A stretch of 64,000 nucleotides of DNA, taken from positions 4,034,501 to 4,098,500 of the forward strand of contig NZ_MDGR01000007.1 in the NCBI RefSeq assembly GCF_002742335.1. Direction: 5' to 3'. The position numbers and the translations under genes are program-made. Positions 51,902 to 61,396 of this stretch are shown here, piece by piece. This DNA comes from Reichenbachiella sp. 5M10 (GTDB lineage: Bacteria > Bacteroidota > Bacteroidia > Cytophagales > Cyclobacteriaceae). A model generated the notes under the pieces. The model did not search any database and was not told where the DNA came from. It saw only the letters and a list, made by a program, of their open reading frames with translations. How positions within the stretch are numbered: position 1 is the stretch's first letter; every line of letters begins with the position of its first letter.

Positions 51902-52585
51902 CTATGGTTTTACCGCCCTTGTCATTTCCTTTTTGCCAGGAGGTCCCGGTAATTCTTCGATTTGGAAGCCTACCGACTTCAAATCCCTTTTGAATTGCCC
52001 TTGTGCACAGTAGGTCACCAGTACTCCTCCTTGCTTCAACGCGTCGTACATTTTAGTCAACACCGCCATACTCCACATCTCAGGCTGCTTGGACGGAGCA
52101 AAAGCGTCAAAATAAATCAAATCAAAGCTTCCTTCTTCAATTTGATAGTACAACACATCTGTATGCAGTTTTGCCAGCGTAAAACTGTCCGTGATAGATC
52201 CCCAATCGCCCCAAGGGCTCGCATGCACCGCTGCAAAACACTCCAGAGCTCCCTTTCGATCAAGCTTACTGGCATAGTTGAGCTGCTCTAGCACCTCGGT
52301 ATCGAGTGGGTACTTCTCTAGCGAAGCATACGCAATTTCAAAAGCCATCTCTTCGGCTACCAAGGCAGTAAGCCAAGCATTGAGCCCTGTACCAAAACCG
52401 ACCTCCAAAATCCGCAAAGACGATGCTTCTGGATGTTGCGCCCTCCAATACTTCACCCCTTTGTCCAAAAACACATACTCTGCCTCTGTCAAAGCTCCAT
52501 GTGTAGAGTGATAGGTCTCGTTCATCTCTGGCAAAAGCAGTGAGTGCGAGCCATCTTTGGTCTCAAATATTTCTACTTTAGGCAT
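51902..52585 (-). CDS. mnmD: tRNA 5-methylaminomethyl-2-thiouridine methyltransferase (MnmD-like)
   Basis: This 227-residue class I methyltransferase has the SAM motif ILEVGFGTGLNAW (about 59-71), FDLIYFDAFAPSKQPEMWS and the late GPPGKKEMTRA. This is the MnmC N-terminal domain alone, known as MnmD, which makes mnm5U at wobble position 34. The MnmC oxidoreductase half is not present, as in other stand-alone MnmD proteins. Its start overlaps the ispF end by 8 nt. Confidence 0.92.
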   Translation of the reverse strand: MPKVEIFETKDGSHSLLLPEMNETYHSTHGALTEAEYVFLDKGVKYWRAQHPEASSLRILEVGFGTGLNAWLTALVAEEMAFEIAYASLEKYPLDTEVLEQLNYASKLDRKGALECFAAVHASPWGDWGSITDSFTLAKLHTDVLYYQIEEGSFDLIYFDAFAPSKQPEMWSMAVLTKMYDALKQGGVLVTYCAQGQFKRDLKSVGFQIEELPGPPGKKEMTRAVKP

Positions 52586-53066
52586 TTCGATAGATCAATA
52601 CGGTCGCATGTGCAGACACTCCCTCTTCTTTACCTACAAAACCTAACTTCTCCGTGGTAGTCGCTTTGATCGATACGTCCTCTTCGTCCATCTCCATCAC
52701 CTCTGACAAGACTCGTTTCATTTCATTGATGTGAGGATTGACTTTGGGCCGTTGAAGACAAATCGTAGAATCAATGTTTCCTACTTCAAAACCCGCTTCA
52801 CGAATGAGCTGCATCACATCTGCGAGCAAGATTTTGCTGTCTATCCCTTTGAACTTAGGATCTGTATCGGCAAAGTGATATCCAATGTCTCTCATATTTG
52901 CCGCACCCAGCAGAGCATCACAGATCACATGAATCAACACATCCGCATCCGAATGCCCCACGGCTCCATGTGTATGCGGTACCAAGATCCCTCCGAGCCA
53001 AAACTCCTCTCCCTCTGCTAGCTGATGGACATCATACCCATAGCCTACTCGTATATTTGGTTTCAT
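52578..53066 (-). CDS. ispF: 2-C-methyl-D-erythritol 2,4-cyclodiphosphate synthase
   Basis: This 162-residue trimeric enzyme of the MEP isoprenoid pathway has the metal-binding residues Asp12 and His14 (YDVHQL) and His46 (ADVLIHVICDALLG). The family signature GHSDADVLIH (37-46) and the late IKATTTEKLGFVGKEEG are clear. Its end overlaps mnmD. Confidence 0.97.
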   Translation of the reverse strand: MKPNIRVGYGYDVHQLAEGEEFWLGGILVPHTHGAVGHSDADVLIHVICDALLGAANMRDIGYHFADTDPKFKGIDSKILLADVMQLIREAGFEVGNIDSTICLQRPKVNPHINEMKRVLSEVMEMDEEDVSIKATTTEKLGFVGKEEGVSAHATVLIYRNA

Positions 53067-53121
53067 CTACTATATTTTCTCTTCTATATGTAAATAAAAG
53101 CAGTCTCCCTACCAACCACCA

Positions 53122-54171
53122 TCAATCCCGACTGTTTTTAAACAAAATTGCAAATATTTGCCGTCTTCGTCCTATGAAAACGTCTTCCACAAAATGAGTT
53201 GTCAAAAATGCAAGAACAACCGTCAGTCCCAAATAAATAGAAAAGCCCACCCAGGTATACCCCCAATAGAATACGATAGGGATTAAAATAAAATAATGCC
53301 ACAAGTAAGCATTGTAGCTATAATAAGCCAAGACTCTAAAGATGGAATGAAATCGGAATTGCATGAGATACACCAGCAGAATAGCGAGAAGCATCGGCGA
53401 AGCGATTCTCAAAGCTAGCTGATGTGCGCTCTCATCTATCTGAGCAATCACTAGCAGTAGAACAACTACTGCGACACACCACAATCTACTCTGAAACAAC
53501 CCTTTGCTCTGGATTTGGTCCCTCAACAAAAAGATCAACGCACCATAGCAGAAGGCATCGAGCCTATTGTGTGTATAGGTTGGATACTCGGCTATATCTG
53601 TCCAAATAGCTTGAGTCTTAGCCAATACACAACACACAATGATGAAGCAAGCAAACCAAAGCGCCCTTCTTCGAAAGGATGACCTACTCCCAGCCACCAA
53701 CGACACGATCCATATCAAAGCATAAAAATGCTCCTCCACACACAAGGTCCAAACATGCTCAAACGCCCACCGGTGGGGCAATCCGGCATAGTTGCGATAA
53801 AACAAGAGGTACTGTTTCCACTCACTAAAATGTGGTATATTCTCCCCATAGATGTCTGCAAAAAACACCTTGCCCACTAGAAAGGCAAAGACTAAAAAGA
53901 AAAAATAAGAAGGGATGATCTTGGTCCATCGACTCACAAAATAACGCTGGTTGACGGAGGGGGTCTCTCTACTAAGCATCTGTACAACCAAGTATCCTGA
54001 GAGGATAAAAAAGGCATCAATATCAATGCTATGCGTCTCCACAATTTTAAAATGGGTAAGAATAACAGACAATGCAGCCATACTTCTCACAAAATCAAAG
54101 GCCTCTATCCGCTCCTGACTTTGTATCGTCTCACGCAACCTGTCGAATATCTTGTAATCAAGTATCCCCAC
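53122..54171 (-). CDS. Acyltransferase-3 family membrane protein (OafA-like)
   Basis: This 349-residue protein has about ten membrane helices. RIEAFDFVRSMAALSVILTHF (about 21-41) holds the catalytic-His motif of the acyltransferase-3 family, and WTLCVEEHFYALIW (about 140-153) matches its second motif. Such enzymes O-acetylate or acylate surface sugars. The start is GTG, backed by GGAGAGG a few bases upstream and an in-frame stop just before it. It follows mazG by 12 nt. The target glycan is unknown. Confidence 0.88.
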   Translation of the reverse strand: MGILDYKIFDRLRETIQSQERIEAFDFVRSMAALSVILTHFKIVETHSIDIDAFFILSGYLVVQMLSRETPSVNQRYFVSRWTKIIPSYFFFLVFAFLVGKVFFADIYGENIPHFSEWKQYLLFYRNYAGLPHRWAFEHVWTLCVEEHFYALIWIVSLVAGSRSSFRRRALWFACFIIVCCVLAKTQAIWTDIAEYPTYTHNRLDAFCYGALIFLLRDQIQSKGLFQSRLWCVAVVVLLLVIAQIDESAHQLALRIASPMLLAILLVYLMQFRFHSIFRVLAYYSYNAYLWHYFILIPIVFYWGYTWVGFSIYLGLTVVLAFLTTHFVEDVFIGRRRQIFAILFKNSRD

Positions 54172-54183
54172 GTCCTCTCCAAG

Positions 54184-54984
54184 CTATAGCGATTTGGCCT
54201 TTTCCCAATACTCGTCCATCTCCTCTAGCGACATCTCTCCCATCCGCTTCCCGTCCTTTTTGCTTTCGGACTCTAGATATTGGAACCGTTTGATGAACTT
54301 CTTGTTGGTGCGCTCCAAGGCCTCCTCTGGATCAATCCCAACAAATCGCGCATAATTAACCATTGAGAAAAGCAAGTCACCAAATTCATCCAAAGAGGCC
54401 TCTTGATCCCCTTTATCTATTTCTTCTTTAAACTCCCCTAGCTCCTCTTGGACCTTGTTCCAAACTTGCTCTTGATCATCCCAATCAAATCCCACACCAC
54501 GGGCTTTCTCCTGGATACGCATTGCTTTGACCATCGCGGGCAAAGACTTAGGAACTCCTCCTAGGACAGATTTGTTTCCTTTCTCCTTGAGTTTTAGCTT
54601 TTCCCAATTGGCCTTGACTTCTGCTTCATTGTCTGCTTTGGTATCACCATATATGTGAGGGTGACGATAGATGAGTTTTTCGCAAATGCCATGCAACACG
54701 TCCGCCACATCAAACTCCCCCTTTTCTTGGGCAATCCGAGCATAAAAAACCATGTGCAGCATCAAGTCCCCGAGTTCTTTTTTGACTTCTTCATGGTCAT
54801 CCTCTAGGATAGCATCTGACAACTCATAAGTCTCCTCGATTGTCAGGTGGCGTAGCGTTTCCCAGGTTTGTTTTTTGTCCCACGGGCAATTCTCCCGCAG
54901 CTCGTCCATGACCGTCAGAAGACGATCAAATGCTGCCAATTTTTCAGGGCGTTGGGTATCTGGCTTACTTCTTGGTTGAGACAT
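54184..54984 (-). CDS. mazG: Nucleoside triphosphate pyrophosphohydrolase MazG
   Basis: This 266-residue enzyme hydrolyses NTPs to NMP and pyrophosphate, clearing damaged or non-standard nucleotides. There are two MazG repeats: the first with ENCPWDKKQTWETLRHLTIEE and EVKKELGDLMLHMVFYA (about 34-90), the second with EELGEFKEEIDKGD and EFGDLLFSMVNYARF. The acidic E-x-x-E...E-x-x-D metal pattern is intact in both. It is divergent from the small Cys-rich membrane protein gene. Confidence 0.96.
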   Translation of the reverse strand: MSQPRSKPDTQRPEKLAAFDRLLTVMDELRENCPWDKKQTWETLRHLTIEETYELSDAILEDDHEEVKKELGDLMLHMVFYARIAQEKGEFDVADVLHGICEKLIYRHPHIYGDTKADNEAEVKANWEKLKLKEKGNKSVLGGVPKSLPAMVKAMRIQEKARGVGFDWDDQEQVWNKVQEELGEFKEEIDKGDQEASLDEFGDLLFSMVNYARFVGIDPEEALERTNKKFIKRFQYLESESKKDGKRMGEMSLEEMDEYWEKAKSL

Positions 54985-55076
54985 TCAATATAGATTGGGT
55001 GAGACAATAGTTGACATTATGACCTTGATCATGGATTCTTTCGTACCATAATGAACAAAGCTATCCCCTTAATGTT

Positions 55077-55084
55077 TAAATTTG
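55077..55084 (+). promoter_or_regulatory. Candidate -7 promoter element for the 76-residue membrane protein
   Basis: TAAATTTG fits TAnnTTTG exactly and lies 18 nt before the ATG. No convincing -33 element at the usual distance. Confidence 0.4.
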
Positions 55085-55102
55085 CAGCAAGTATTCGAAA
55101 TT

Positions 55103-55333
55103 ATGACAACAGTACTTTTAGGAATCGGATTTATTGGCATTTTCTTCATCTTCATGAGTGTCAGACTTATTTTTTTGAAGAATGGCGAGTTTAAAGGAAC
55201 TTGTGCTTCACAAAACCCCTACCTGAACAAAACAGGTGAACCTTGCGGTTTTTGTGGAAAAACCGTCGCTCCTGGGGAGTCATGTGGCAACCCAGACAAC
55301 GAAGTAGACAAAGTCCTAAGTAAATTCAACTAG
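55103..55333 (+). CDS. Small membrane protein with a cysteine-rich external part
   Basis: This is a 76-residue protein starting at MTTVLLGI. One membrane helix (about 3-25) is followed by a segment with four cysteines (GTCASQNP, GEPCGFCG, GESCGNPD). The CxxC pair plus two flanking Cys could bind zinc or iron or be redox-active. Proteins of this look are widespread in Bacteroidota but have no known role. It is alone between mazG and glmM. Confidence 0.78.
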   Translation: MTTVLLGIGFIGIFFIFMSVRLIFLKNGEFKGTCASQNPYLNKTGEPCGFCGKTVAPGESCGNPDNEVDKVLSKFN

Positions 55334-55391
55334 CATTTTCCTTATTTTAAAGCTCTTTGGACGCTTGTATTTTGCTTGAAACACTTTTTCC

Positions 55392-55421
55392 TTTGTGCTT
55401 TCATAGCTTTGAATACCTTTG
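55392..55421 (+). promoter_or_regulatory. Promoter of glmM
   Basis: TTTG (55392-55395), 18-nt spacer, TACCTTTG (55414-55421). This fits the Bacteroidota consensus TTTG-N19-TAnnTTTG closely. It is 26 nt before the ATG and is the best promoter match I found in the window. Confidence 0.7.
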
Positions 55422-55447
55422 CGCTCCGCAAAAAACTACACGCATAG

Positions 55448-56845
55448 ATGACATTGATAAAATCTATCTCCGGTATCCGGGGAACAATTGGTGGGAAAGA
55501 AGGCCAAGCACTTACTCCCAATGATGTTGTAAAATATGCTGCAGCTTTTGGTCTTTGGACCAAGGAAAACAGCGCCAACAAAAAAATCGTGATCGGTAGA
55601 GATGCTCGGCCCTCGGGTGACCTCATTACCAAAATTGTATCAGGTGTACTCCAGAGCCTAGGAATCGATGTGATCGATCTTGGACTCTCCACAACACCAA
55701 CTGTAGAGATGGCCGTGCCTCATGAAAATGCCTCAGGCGGCATCATCATCACTGCCAGCCACAATCCCAACGGGTGGAATGCACTCAAGCTACTCAATGC
55801 AGATGGAGAGTTCATCTCTGATGCACAAGGCCAGCGTGTACTAGAGATCGCCGAGTCGGGAGAGATCGAGTATGTCCCGTCCAAAGACCTTGGCAGCTAT
55901 ACCCTCAACGACACCTACATCGACTACCACATTGATAAAATCTTAGCTTTGGATCTAGTCGACGTAGATTTAGTCCGTGGTGCAGACCTCAAAATCGCCG
56001 TAGATGCAGTGAATTCTACTGGCGCCATTGCCATACCCAAGTTGCTCGACAAGATGGGTGTAAGAGACTACAAGATATTGTACGATGAACCCAACGGTCT
56101 GTTTCCTCACAACCCTGAGCCACTTCCCGAAAACATCACTCACATCTGCAGTGAAGTAGAAAGTGGTCGATACAATCTAGGAATCGTCGTAGATCCAGAC
56201 GTAGATAGACTAGCTTTTGTCGCAGACAATGGTGAGCCATTTGGTGAAGAATACAGTCTCGTGATGATCGCTGACTATGTCCTCAAAAACACCCCTGGCA
56301 ACACTGTTTCCAACATGTCATCGACACGAGCACTCAAAGATGTCACCCTCAAAAACGGCGGCCAGTATGAGGCCTCTGCTGTAGGAGAAGTCAATGTCGT
56401 GACCAAAATGAAATCCACAAATGCCATCATAGGGGGTGAAGGCAACGGTGGCATCATATATCCTGAATTACATTATGGTAGAGACGCTCTAGTAGGTATC
56501 GCTTTGTTTTTGACCGCCTTGGCCAAATTTGGCAAATCTTCTTCCTTCTTGCGAGCGACCTATCCCAACTACCACATCTCGAAAAACAAAATCGATCTGA
56601 CGGACAACATCGATGTAGATGCCGTCTTGCTGCAGATTCAAAAGAAATACGAAAAGCAGCCCATCAATACCGAGGATGGTATCAAAATTGAATTTGATAG
56701 TGAGTGGGTACACTTGAGGAAATCTAACACAGAACCAATCATCCGCATCTACTCTGAGTCCGAATCCCAAAACACTGCGGAAGTCCTAGCCAAAAAACTG
56801 ATCATGGACATCAAGGAAATAGTCACCGAAAAAGTAGAGGACTAA
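55448..56845 (+). CDS. glmM: Phosphoglucosamine mutase
   Basis: This 465-residue alpha-D-phosphohexomutase converts glucosamine-6-P to glucosamine-1-P for peptidoglycan and LPS. The catalytic phosphoserine is Ser104 in ITASHNPNGW. The metal-binding loop is VDPDVDRLAFV (about 256-266), the sugar-binding loop GGEGNGGI, and the phosphate loop RKSNTEPIIRIY near the C-terminus. It has its own promoter and terminator. Confidence 0.96.
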   Translation: MTLIKSISGIRGTIGGKEGQALTPNDVVKYAAAFGLWTKENSANKKIVIGRDARPSGDLITKIVSGVLQSLGIDVIDLGLSTTPTVEMAVPHENASGGIIITASHNPNGWNALKLLNADGEFISDAQGQRVLEIAESGEIEYVPSKDLGSYTLNDTYIDYHIDKILALDLVDVDLVRGADLKIAVDAVNSTGAIAIPKLLDKMGVRDYKILYDEPNGLFPHNPEPLPENITHICSEVESGRYNLGIVVDPDVDRLAFVADNGEPFGEEYSLVMIADYVLKNTPGNTVSNMSSTRALKDVTLKNGGQYEASAVGEVNVVTKMKSTNAIIGGEGNGGIIYPELHYGRDALVGIALFLTALAKFGKSSSFLRATYPNYHISKNKIDLTDNIDVDAVLLQIQKKYEKQPINTEDGIKIEFDSEWVHLRKSNTEPIIRIYSESESQNTAEVLAKKLIMDIKEIVTEKVED

Positions 56846-56862
56846 CCCATTATACATAGATC

Positions 56863-56904
56863 AAAACAAATGAAGCCCATCGGATGATGGGCTTCATTTG
56901 TTTT
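56863..56904. terminator. Long bidirectional terminator between glmM and a convergent gene
   Basis: A 19-bp perfect stem pairs 56863-56881 with 56886-56904 (4-nt loop). A-run and T-run flank both sides; it serves glmM and the minus-strand 114-residue gene. Confidence 0.92.
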
Positions 56905-56921
56905 CTGCCTAGAGCAAACTA

Positions 56922-57266
56922 CTAGGACGGCTGTTCTTTGAAAGTCACTTTGTCTGGAGCGGGGTATTTCACCAAGGGTTTAAAATTAGATTTCCAAAAA
57001 TCCAAGTCCAAAAGCTTTCCTTCTTTATCCACAGTCAAAGACAGGACGACCTTCTCCCCATCCTCATCCAAATACTCACACTGCGCCACATCCCCAGCAT
57101 AGAGATCGGGACGATCATTGTCAAAATTGATGCTCCCCATAAAGGGGTCACCATACTCACTGACTGTCTCAGGCACAGGGACTTGATCTGGAGTCACACC
57201 GACATGAGCCAGCATGGCATATACGATTGTTCGCTCTGGTTCCGTTATAGGACGGAGTTTACTCAT
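56922..57266 (-). CDS. Conserved hypothetical protein, 114 residues
   Basis: This soluble protein has an N-terminal helix LRPITEPERTIVYAMLAHVG and a beta-rich remainder (MGSINFDNDRPDLYAGDVAQ, EKVVLSLTVDKEGKLLDLDFW). The mix resembles the small DUF6984-type proteins, but I am not sure of the family. It has no signal peptide or obvious catalytic motif. Divergent from the multi-helix membrane protein gene; terminated together with glmM. Confidence 0.75.
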   Translation of the reverse strand: MSKLRPITEPERTIVYAMLAHVGVTPDQVPVPETVSEYGDPFMGSINFDNDRPDLYAGDVAQCEYLDEDGEKVVLSLTVDKEGKLLDLDFWKSNFKPLVKYPAPDKVTFKEQPS

Positions 57267-57357
57267 CTCTCTAGGGTTTATTTTATCAATAAATCAAAGA
57301 CAAAATTATTTATTCTATGGCATTTATACATATTTTGCATCTCGATCAAAAAGTATC

Positions 57358-58011
57358 ATGACGAAAATTTCTTTTGAACTCTGGGGCTTGGAGTTATTGG
57401 AGCCCATGGGATTTCTTCTCAACATGGTGATGTGTCTCGTTTCGGTTGCACTGTATTTGCGAATGAAGGAAGAGGATGCCACTGACTTCAAAAAATACTG
57501 GACCAATTTCTACTGGCTCTTTGCTGTCTCCACTTTGTTTGGTGGATTCTCACACCTGCTCTACAACTACTTTGGCATGATGGGCAAGATTCCTGGATGG
57601 CTCGCAGCTGTCTTGGCGATCTCCAGCATCGAAATGGCTGTAGCCTCTCAGTATGAAAGTCGCCAAGACACGCTCAAAAACCTCGTACGCATCAAAGCAG
57701 TCATCATACTGCTGTTGTTATCAATCGATTTACAATTCACCTGGGTCATGGTGCATACAGCCATCGGCCTACTGATTATCTTGGGAGCCTCTGCGATACA
57801 TCACATCCGTATGGGTCAGTCCCACTATTATCTCTTCCTGTACTCCATTGGCTTGATGATATTGACACTACCTTTCCGGCTTGGTGGTATTGACCTTCAC
57901 TTATGGTTCAATCGAGATGACGTCAGCCATGTTTTCATGATCATCTCGCTGGTCTTGTTTTACAAAGGAGTCAAACACAGAGAACTCGCATTCAAAGAAG
58001 CAGTTATTTAA
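57358..58011 (+). CDS. Multi-helix membrane protein of unknown function
   Basis: This 217-residue protein has about seven hydrophobic helices and short loops, starting at MTKISFEL. An upstream in-frame ATG would add 48 residues that overlap the divergent gene and look like non-coding translation. Conserved-looking polar residues within helices (SHLLYNYFG, AIHHIRMGQSHYY, DVSHVF) may line a binding site. It resembles the family annotated DUF6962 in Bacteroidota, with low certainty. Its end overlaps the convergent SDR gene by 8 nt. Confidence 0.75.
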   Translation: MTKISFELWGLELLEPMGFLLNMVMCLVSVALYLRMKEEDATDFKKYWTNFYWLFAVSTLFGGFSHLLYNYFGMMGKIPGWLAAVLAISSIEMAVASQYESRQDTLKNLVRIKAVIILLLLSIDLQFTWVMVHTAIGLLIILGASAIHHIRMGQSHYYLFLYSIGLMILTLPFRLGGIDLHLWFNRDDVSHVFMIISLVLFYKGVKHRELAFKEAVI

Positions 58012-58735
58012 ACCGCATCAGACGATATGCTACAGCTGGCACCACTCGATGCAACAGCCGAAGCAATTTCACCTTACCTACGTTGACCTCTAGTTGATCC
58101 TTGGCAAAAGCCCGAATGAAATAATCCGTCAATTGATCGGGGGAAATCTTACCGCTCCCTCTCCCTTCGGTCATGCCCGTATCTACTAAGCTTGGAATCA
58201 ATTCGAACACTCTCACCCTGCCCTCCAACTGATAGCGCAACACTTGTGTAAATGCATGCAGTCCTGATTTAGATGCCCCATAAACTGGAGCAGACTGCTT
58301 GGGGACGAATGCTAGAGCCGAAGACACATTGACGATGGCACAATTCTCGTTTGACTCAAGTAATGATGACAATCCTACGGACAAATGAATAGGCGCCAAA
58401 AGATTGGTAGCCAGTTCTTCGGACACCCAATGCATCACCTTATCCTGCTCTGTGATATCATAGTTGAATTGTACTCCGGCATTGTTGATGACGATGTTGA
58501 GGTCTGTGTGTTCCGCTTTGACCCAAGCAATCAGTGCCACTACCTCCTCTTCAATGGTCAGGTCACTCTGATACGTGATCAGAGCTGGGTACTTCTCAGA
58601 GAGACATTTGAGTGCATAGGTGTTGCGCCCCGTCACGATGACTTGATTCCCCAGAATCATGAAACGTTCCGCCATCGCTAAGCCTATCCCCTTAGTCCCT
58701 CCTGTAATTAGTATTTTGTTTCCTGTTAGTTTCAT
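58004..58735 (-). CDS. Short-chain dehydrogenase/reductase, DltE-like
   Basis: This 243-residue NAD(P)-dependent oxidoreductase has cofactor motif TGGTKGIG (11-18), NNAG (84-87) and the catalytic Ser138/139, Tyr152 and Lys156 (YGASK). The C-terminus is like the DltE group. The substrate is unknown. It lies 31 nt after the TonB receptor gene and probably shares its transcript. Confidence 0.92.
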   Translation of the reverse strand: MKLTGNKILITGGTKGIGLAMAERFMILGNQVIVTGRNTYALKCLSEKYPALITYQSDLTIEEEVVALIAWVKAEHTDLNIVINNAGVQFNYDITEQDKVMHWVSEELATNLLAPIHLSVGLSSLLESNENCAIVNVSSALAFVPKQSAPVYGASKSGLHAFTQVLRYQLEGRVRVFELIPSLVDTGMTEGRGSGKISPDQLTDYFIRAFAKDQLEVNVGKVKLLRLLHRVVPAVAYRLMRFK

Positions 58736-58766
58736 TTTGTTTCAATCAATGGTAAGAGAACTTTAA

Positions 58767-61175
58767 TCAAAAATTGATACGGTAAAGCACGTCTGGAAAG
58801 AAGCCCGTCTGCTCTACCACGTTGATTTCATCCGTTACCTCGTTGTAGCGACGGACAAATTCATTTTTGTGATTCGTGACATTTTGGAGATCGACGTAAA
58901 ACTGGTGCGAGATCTTTCGTTTGGTGCTATTGAGACGTACACCAAATTTGACATCCCAGCGCATGTAGGTGGCCAACTGACTCTCAAAGGCCTGATCCTC
59001 GTAGCGCACTTCGTCACCATTGTTGAGACGAGTCGCATTGATATCTATCGGGGTATAGCGCTGACCACCAGCCATCGTCAATTTGGTATCGAAAGTCCAA
59101 GCATGCTGTCTTCCCAACCCAAATTTCCATTCCTTCCCAAACAAGGAGTTAAACACAAACTGGTTGTTGAAAGCAGTGCTCCGCAACACGTCATCACTCC
59201 CCCTATAGCGTGAATCATACAAAGAGGTCGTCGTGAGCCAATAGTAGCCTTTGCTGTAGAACTTCTCCAGCGTCAGTTCCAATCCAAGGTTGCGCCCTGT
59301 CCCCTTATTGACCAAAGAACCTCGGTTGTCAAACACAAAATCTCCCCCTTCGTTGAGCACCGAATAGCTGCTCTCCACAGATTCTACAGGCACATCGTAG
59401 AGATACTGAACGTAGGCTTCTGCCTTGACCCGCCAATCCACTCCCAGACTCCTATCATAACCCATCACTACATGATGACTCCTTGTAAAGCCAAGATGGT
59501 CATTCGTCTGCTCATATACTCCTGGACTCACCTCCTCATCATAGAACAGGATCGGGCTCGGGATCGCTTGGGCATGCAGACCGTAGGCTAAACTAAGGCG
59601 CTGCTTCGCATTGAACTCATAACTCACCGCAGCACGCGGCTCTATGGCCGTCGACTGGGTGTAGTAGTGATATTGTCCATGTAGACCATAGGTCAAGCTG
59701 AGACGATCGCTTATGTTGTACATCGCTTGCGCGAAAAGCTGAGTCACACTGTATCGATCCGAAAAATCCCGTGCCAGAATGAAATAATCTGGAATCCCAT
59801 CTCCATTGTCATCAGGAATATTCGGCTGGTTATCCCGGCTCTCAGTGAAAAATTTCGGAATATATACTTCACTCAGAAAACCCGTTCGGATGGACCACCT
59901 GGCATTAAATTTCTTATTCAGCGAGGACGTGAAAGAAATACGACTCTCCCGATTGTCCACATTCACCGCTCGATACTCATCAGTCACAGTTCCACTTGCA
60001 TCTCGAATGAAATTGTCCTGATAGTATTGATTGGCAAACGTCGATACGCCAACAGCTGATTTGACGTAAGCCCTCTTACCGAGACGACCAGTGTGATTGA
60101 TTCCTAACATGCCCAAATCATCATCCACAAACGCATTTTCATTAGGGTTGGCAAAAAGGTCATCCTCATCAATCTCATCTCCATAAAAATCAATACTACT
60201 CAACCCTCCCATTCCAAAGATCTCAAAACGCCCGAAAGGACTCATTCCCAAATTGAGCTTAAACGACAAGTCTTGATAAACGGGAACAGCACTCGTCCCA
60301 GTCGCTGCGAGATTGGCCAGCCCATAGCGATATGACACGAGAAAGGATGAGCCATTCTTCTTGCTAATTGGTCCTTCGGCCAAAGCCTCCAATCCAGAAA
60401 ACACACTCATTTGCCCCATGAACTCGTACTCCTCTGTATTCCCGTTGCGGAAATTGACATCAAACACCGCCGCGTTGGCATTGCCGTACTCTGCTGGGAA
60501 TGCTCCAGTCAAAAAATCTGAACTCCGCAGCATGTTCGTGTTGAGCGCATTGACAGGGCCTCCCGTCGTACCTAGAGTAGCAAAATGATTGGTCGTGGCT
60601 ATCGGCAGGCCATTGAGTCGCCAAAGCAAGCCTGTCGGGGAATTGCCACGCACGACGATATCGTTTCGCGAGTCATTGGGAGCACTCACCCCAGCAAAGG
60701 AGGCTGCAAGCCGCGCCACATCATTTCTCCCACCAGAAAAGCGCGTCACATCGTCTGGGCTAAAAGTCCTCGCACTTACTTTGGCTAGTTCGTTGAGTGG
60801 TAGATCCCGCTCAGAATCAGCCGTCACCACCACTTCATCAAGACTCTCAACAGACTCTTCTAGTTTGACCCGTAGCACGACCTCCTTGCCTACTGTCACG
60901 AGGACATTAGGAATCGTTTGGCTCCTATAACCCATGTAACTCACAGCCAAGGTCTGTCGTCCTGTCGGGACATTTTCCAGTTTGAACTGCCCGTTGATAT
61001 CTGTGATCCCTCCAAGTATACTCTCCGTACCTAACACTTGGACCGTAGCTCCGATCAACGGATACTCTGATTGAGCATCGAGGATTGAGCCTTTCACCGT
61101 TTGGACTTGCGCTTTTGTTGGGAGCGTCATCACTGCCAAGAGTATACCTAGTAAAATGGTTAGTGTCTTTTTCAT
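58767..61175 (-). CDS. TonB-dependent receptor with carboxypeptidase-regulatory-like domain
   Basis: This 802-residue outer-membrane receptor starts at MKKTLTIL, with signal peptide ending TKAQ; a longer frame upstream adds 52 residues without a signal. Domains are a carboxypeptidase-like Ig fold (about 25-110, GSILDAQSEYPLIGATVQVLG), a plug (about 115-225, NDIVVRGNSPTGLLWRLNG) and a barrel ending FFPDVLYRINF. There is no SusD partner, so it is not a PUL pair. The ligand may be a siderophore, peptide or other; the nearby LytS/LytTR pair may control it. Confidence 0.93.
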   Translation of the reverse strand: MKKTLTILLGILLAVMTLPTKAQVQTVKGSILDAQSEYPLIGATVQVLGTESILGGITDINGQFKLENVPTGRQTLAVSYMGYRSQTIPNVLVTVGKEVVLRVKLEESVESLDEVVVTADSERDLPLNELAKVSARTFSPDDVTRFSGGRNDVARLAASFAGVSAPNDSRNDIVVRGNSPTGLLWRLNGLPIATTNHFATLGTTGGPVNALNTNMLRSSDFLTGAFPAEYGNANAAVFDVNFRNGNTEEYEFMGQMSVFSGLEALAEGPISKKNGSSFLVSYRYGLANLAATGTSAVPVYQDLSFKLNLGMSPFGRFEIFGMGGLSSIDFYGDEIDEDDLFANPNENAFVDDDLGMLGINHTGRLGKRAYVKSAVGVSTFANQYYQDNFIRDASGTVTDEYRAVNVDNRESRISFTSSLNKKFNARWSIRTGFLSEVYIPKFFTESRDNQPNIPDDNGDGIPDYFILARDFSDRYSVTQLFAQAMYNISDRLSLTYGLHGQYHYYTQSTAIEPRAAVSYEFNAKQRLSLAYGLHAQAIPSPILFYDEEVSPGVYEQTNDHLGFTRSHHVVMGYDRSLGVDWRVKAEAYVQYLYDVPVESVESSYSVLNEGGDFVFDNRGSLVNKGTGRNLGLELTLEKFYSKGYYWLTTTSLYDSRYRGSDDVLRSTAFNNQFVFNSLFGKEWKFGLGRQHAWTFDTKLTMAGGQRYTPIDINATRLNNGDEVRYEDQAFESQLATYMRWDVKFGVRLNSTKRKISHQFYVDLQNVTNHKNEFVRRYNEVTDEINVVEQTGFFPDVLYRINF

Positions 61176-61363
61176 TGATTGTTGATTTTTTGACCAAAGT
61201 AAAAACCACACCAAAAGACACAAACCATTCGAGACCGAACACGTCAAATACCTACATGAACCCCCAATATTTGAATCTGAAGCCCTATCCTTACCTGCAA
61301 CCTTTTTCACTGGCAAAATCCCCTGTTTCAACTAGGGATATTCCTGCTTCATTCTGGAATGAT

Positions 61364-61371
61364 TACTTTTG
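61364..61371 (+). promoter_or_regulatory. Candidate -7 promoter element for the sensor kinase gene
   Basis: TACTTTTG matches TAnnTTTG and lies 26 nt before the ATG, in the 221-nt divergent gap with the TonB receptor gene. Confidence 0.45.
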
Positions 61372-61396
61372 GCCGCCATAACCACTAACCTTGCAC

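Noticed and set aside
61176-61331. 52-residue N-terminal extension of the TonB receptor
   Set aside because: No signal character and it lies in the divergent promoter gap; the start at 61175 gives a standard signal peptide.
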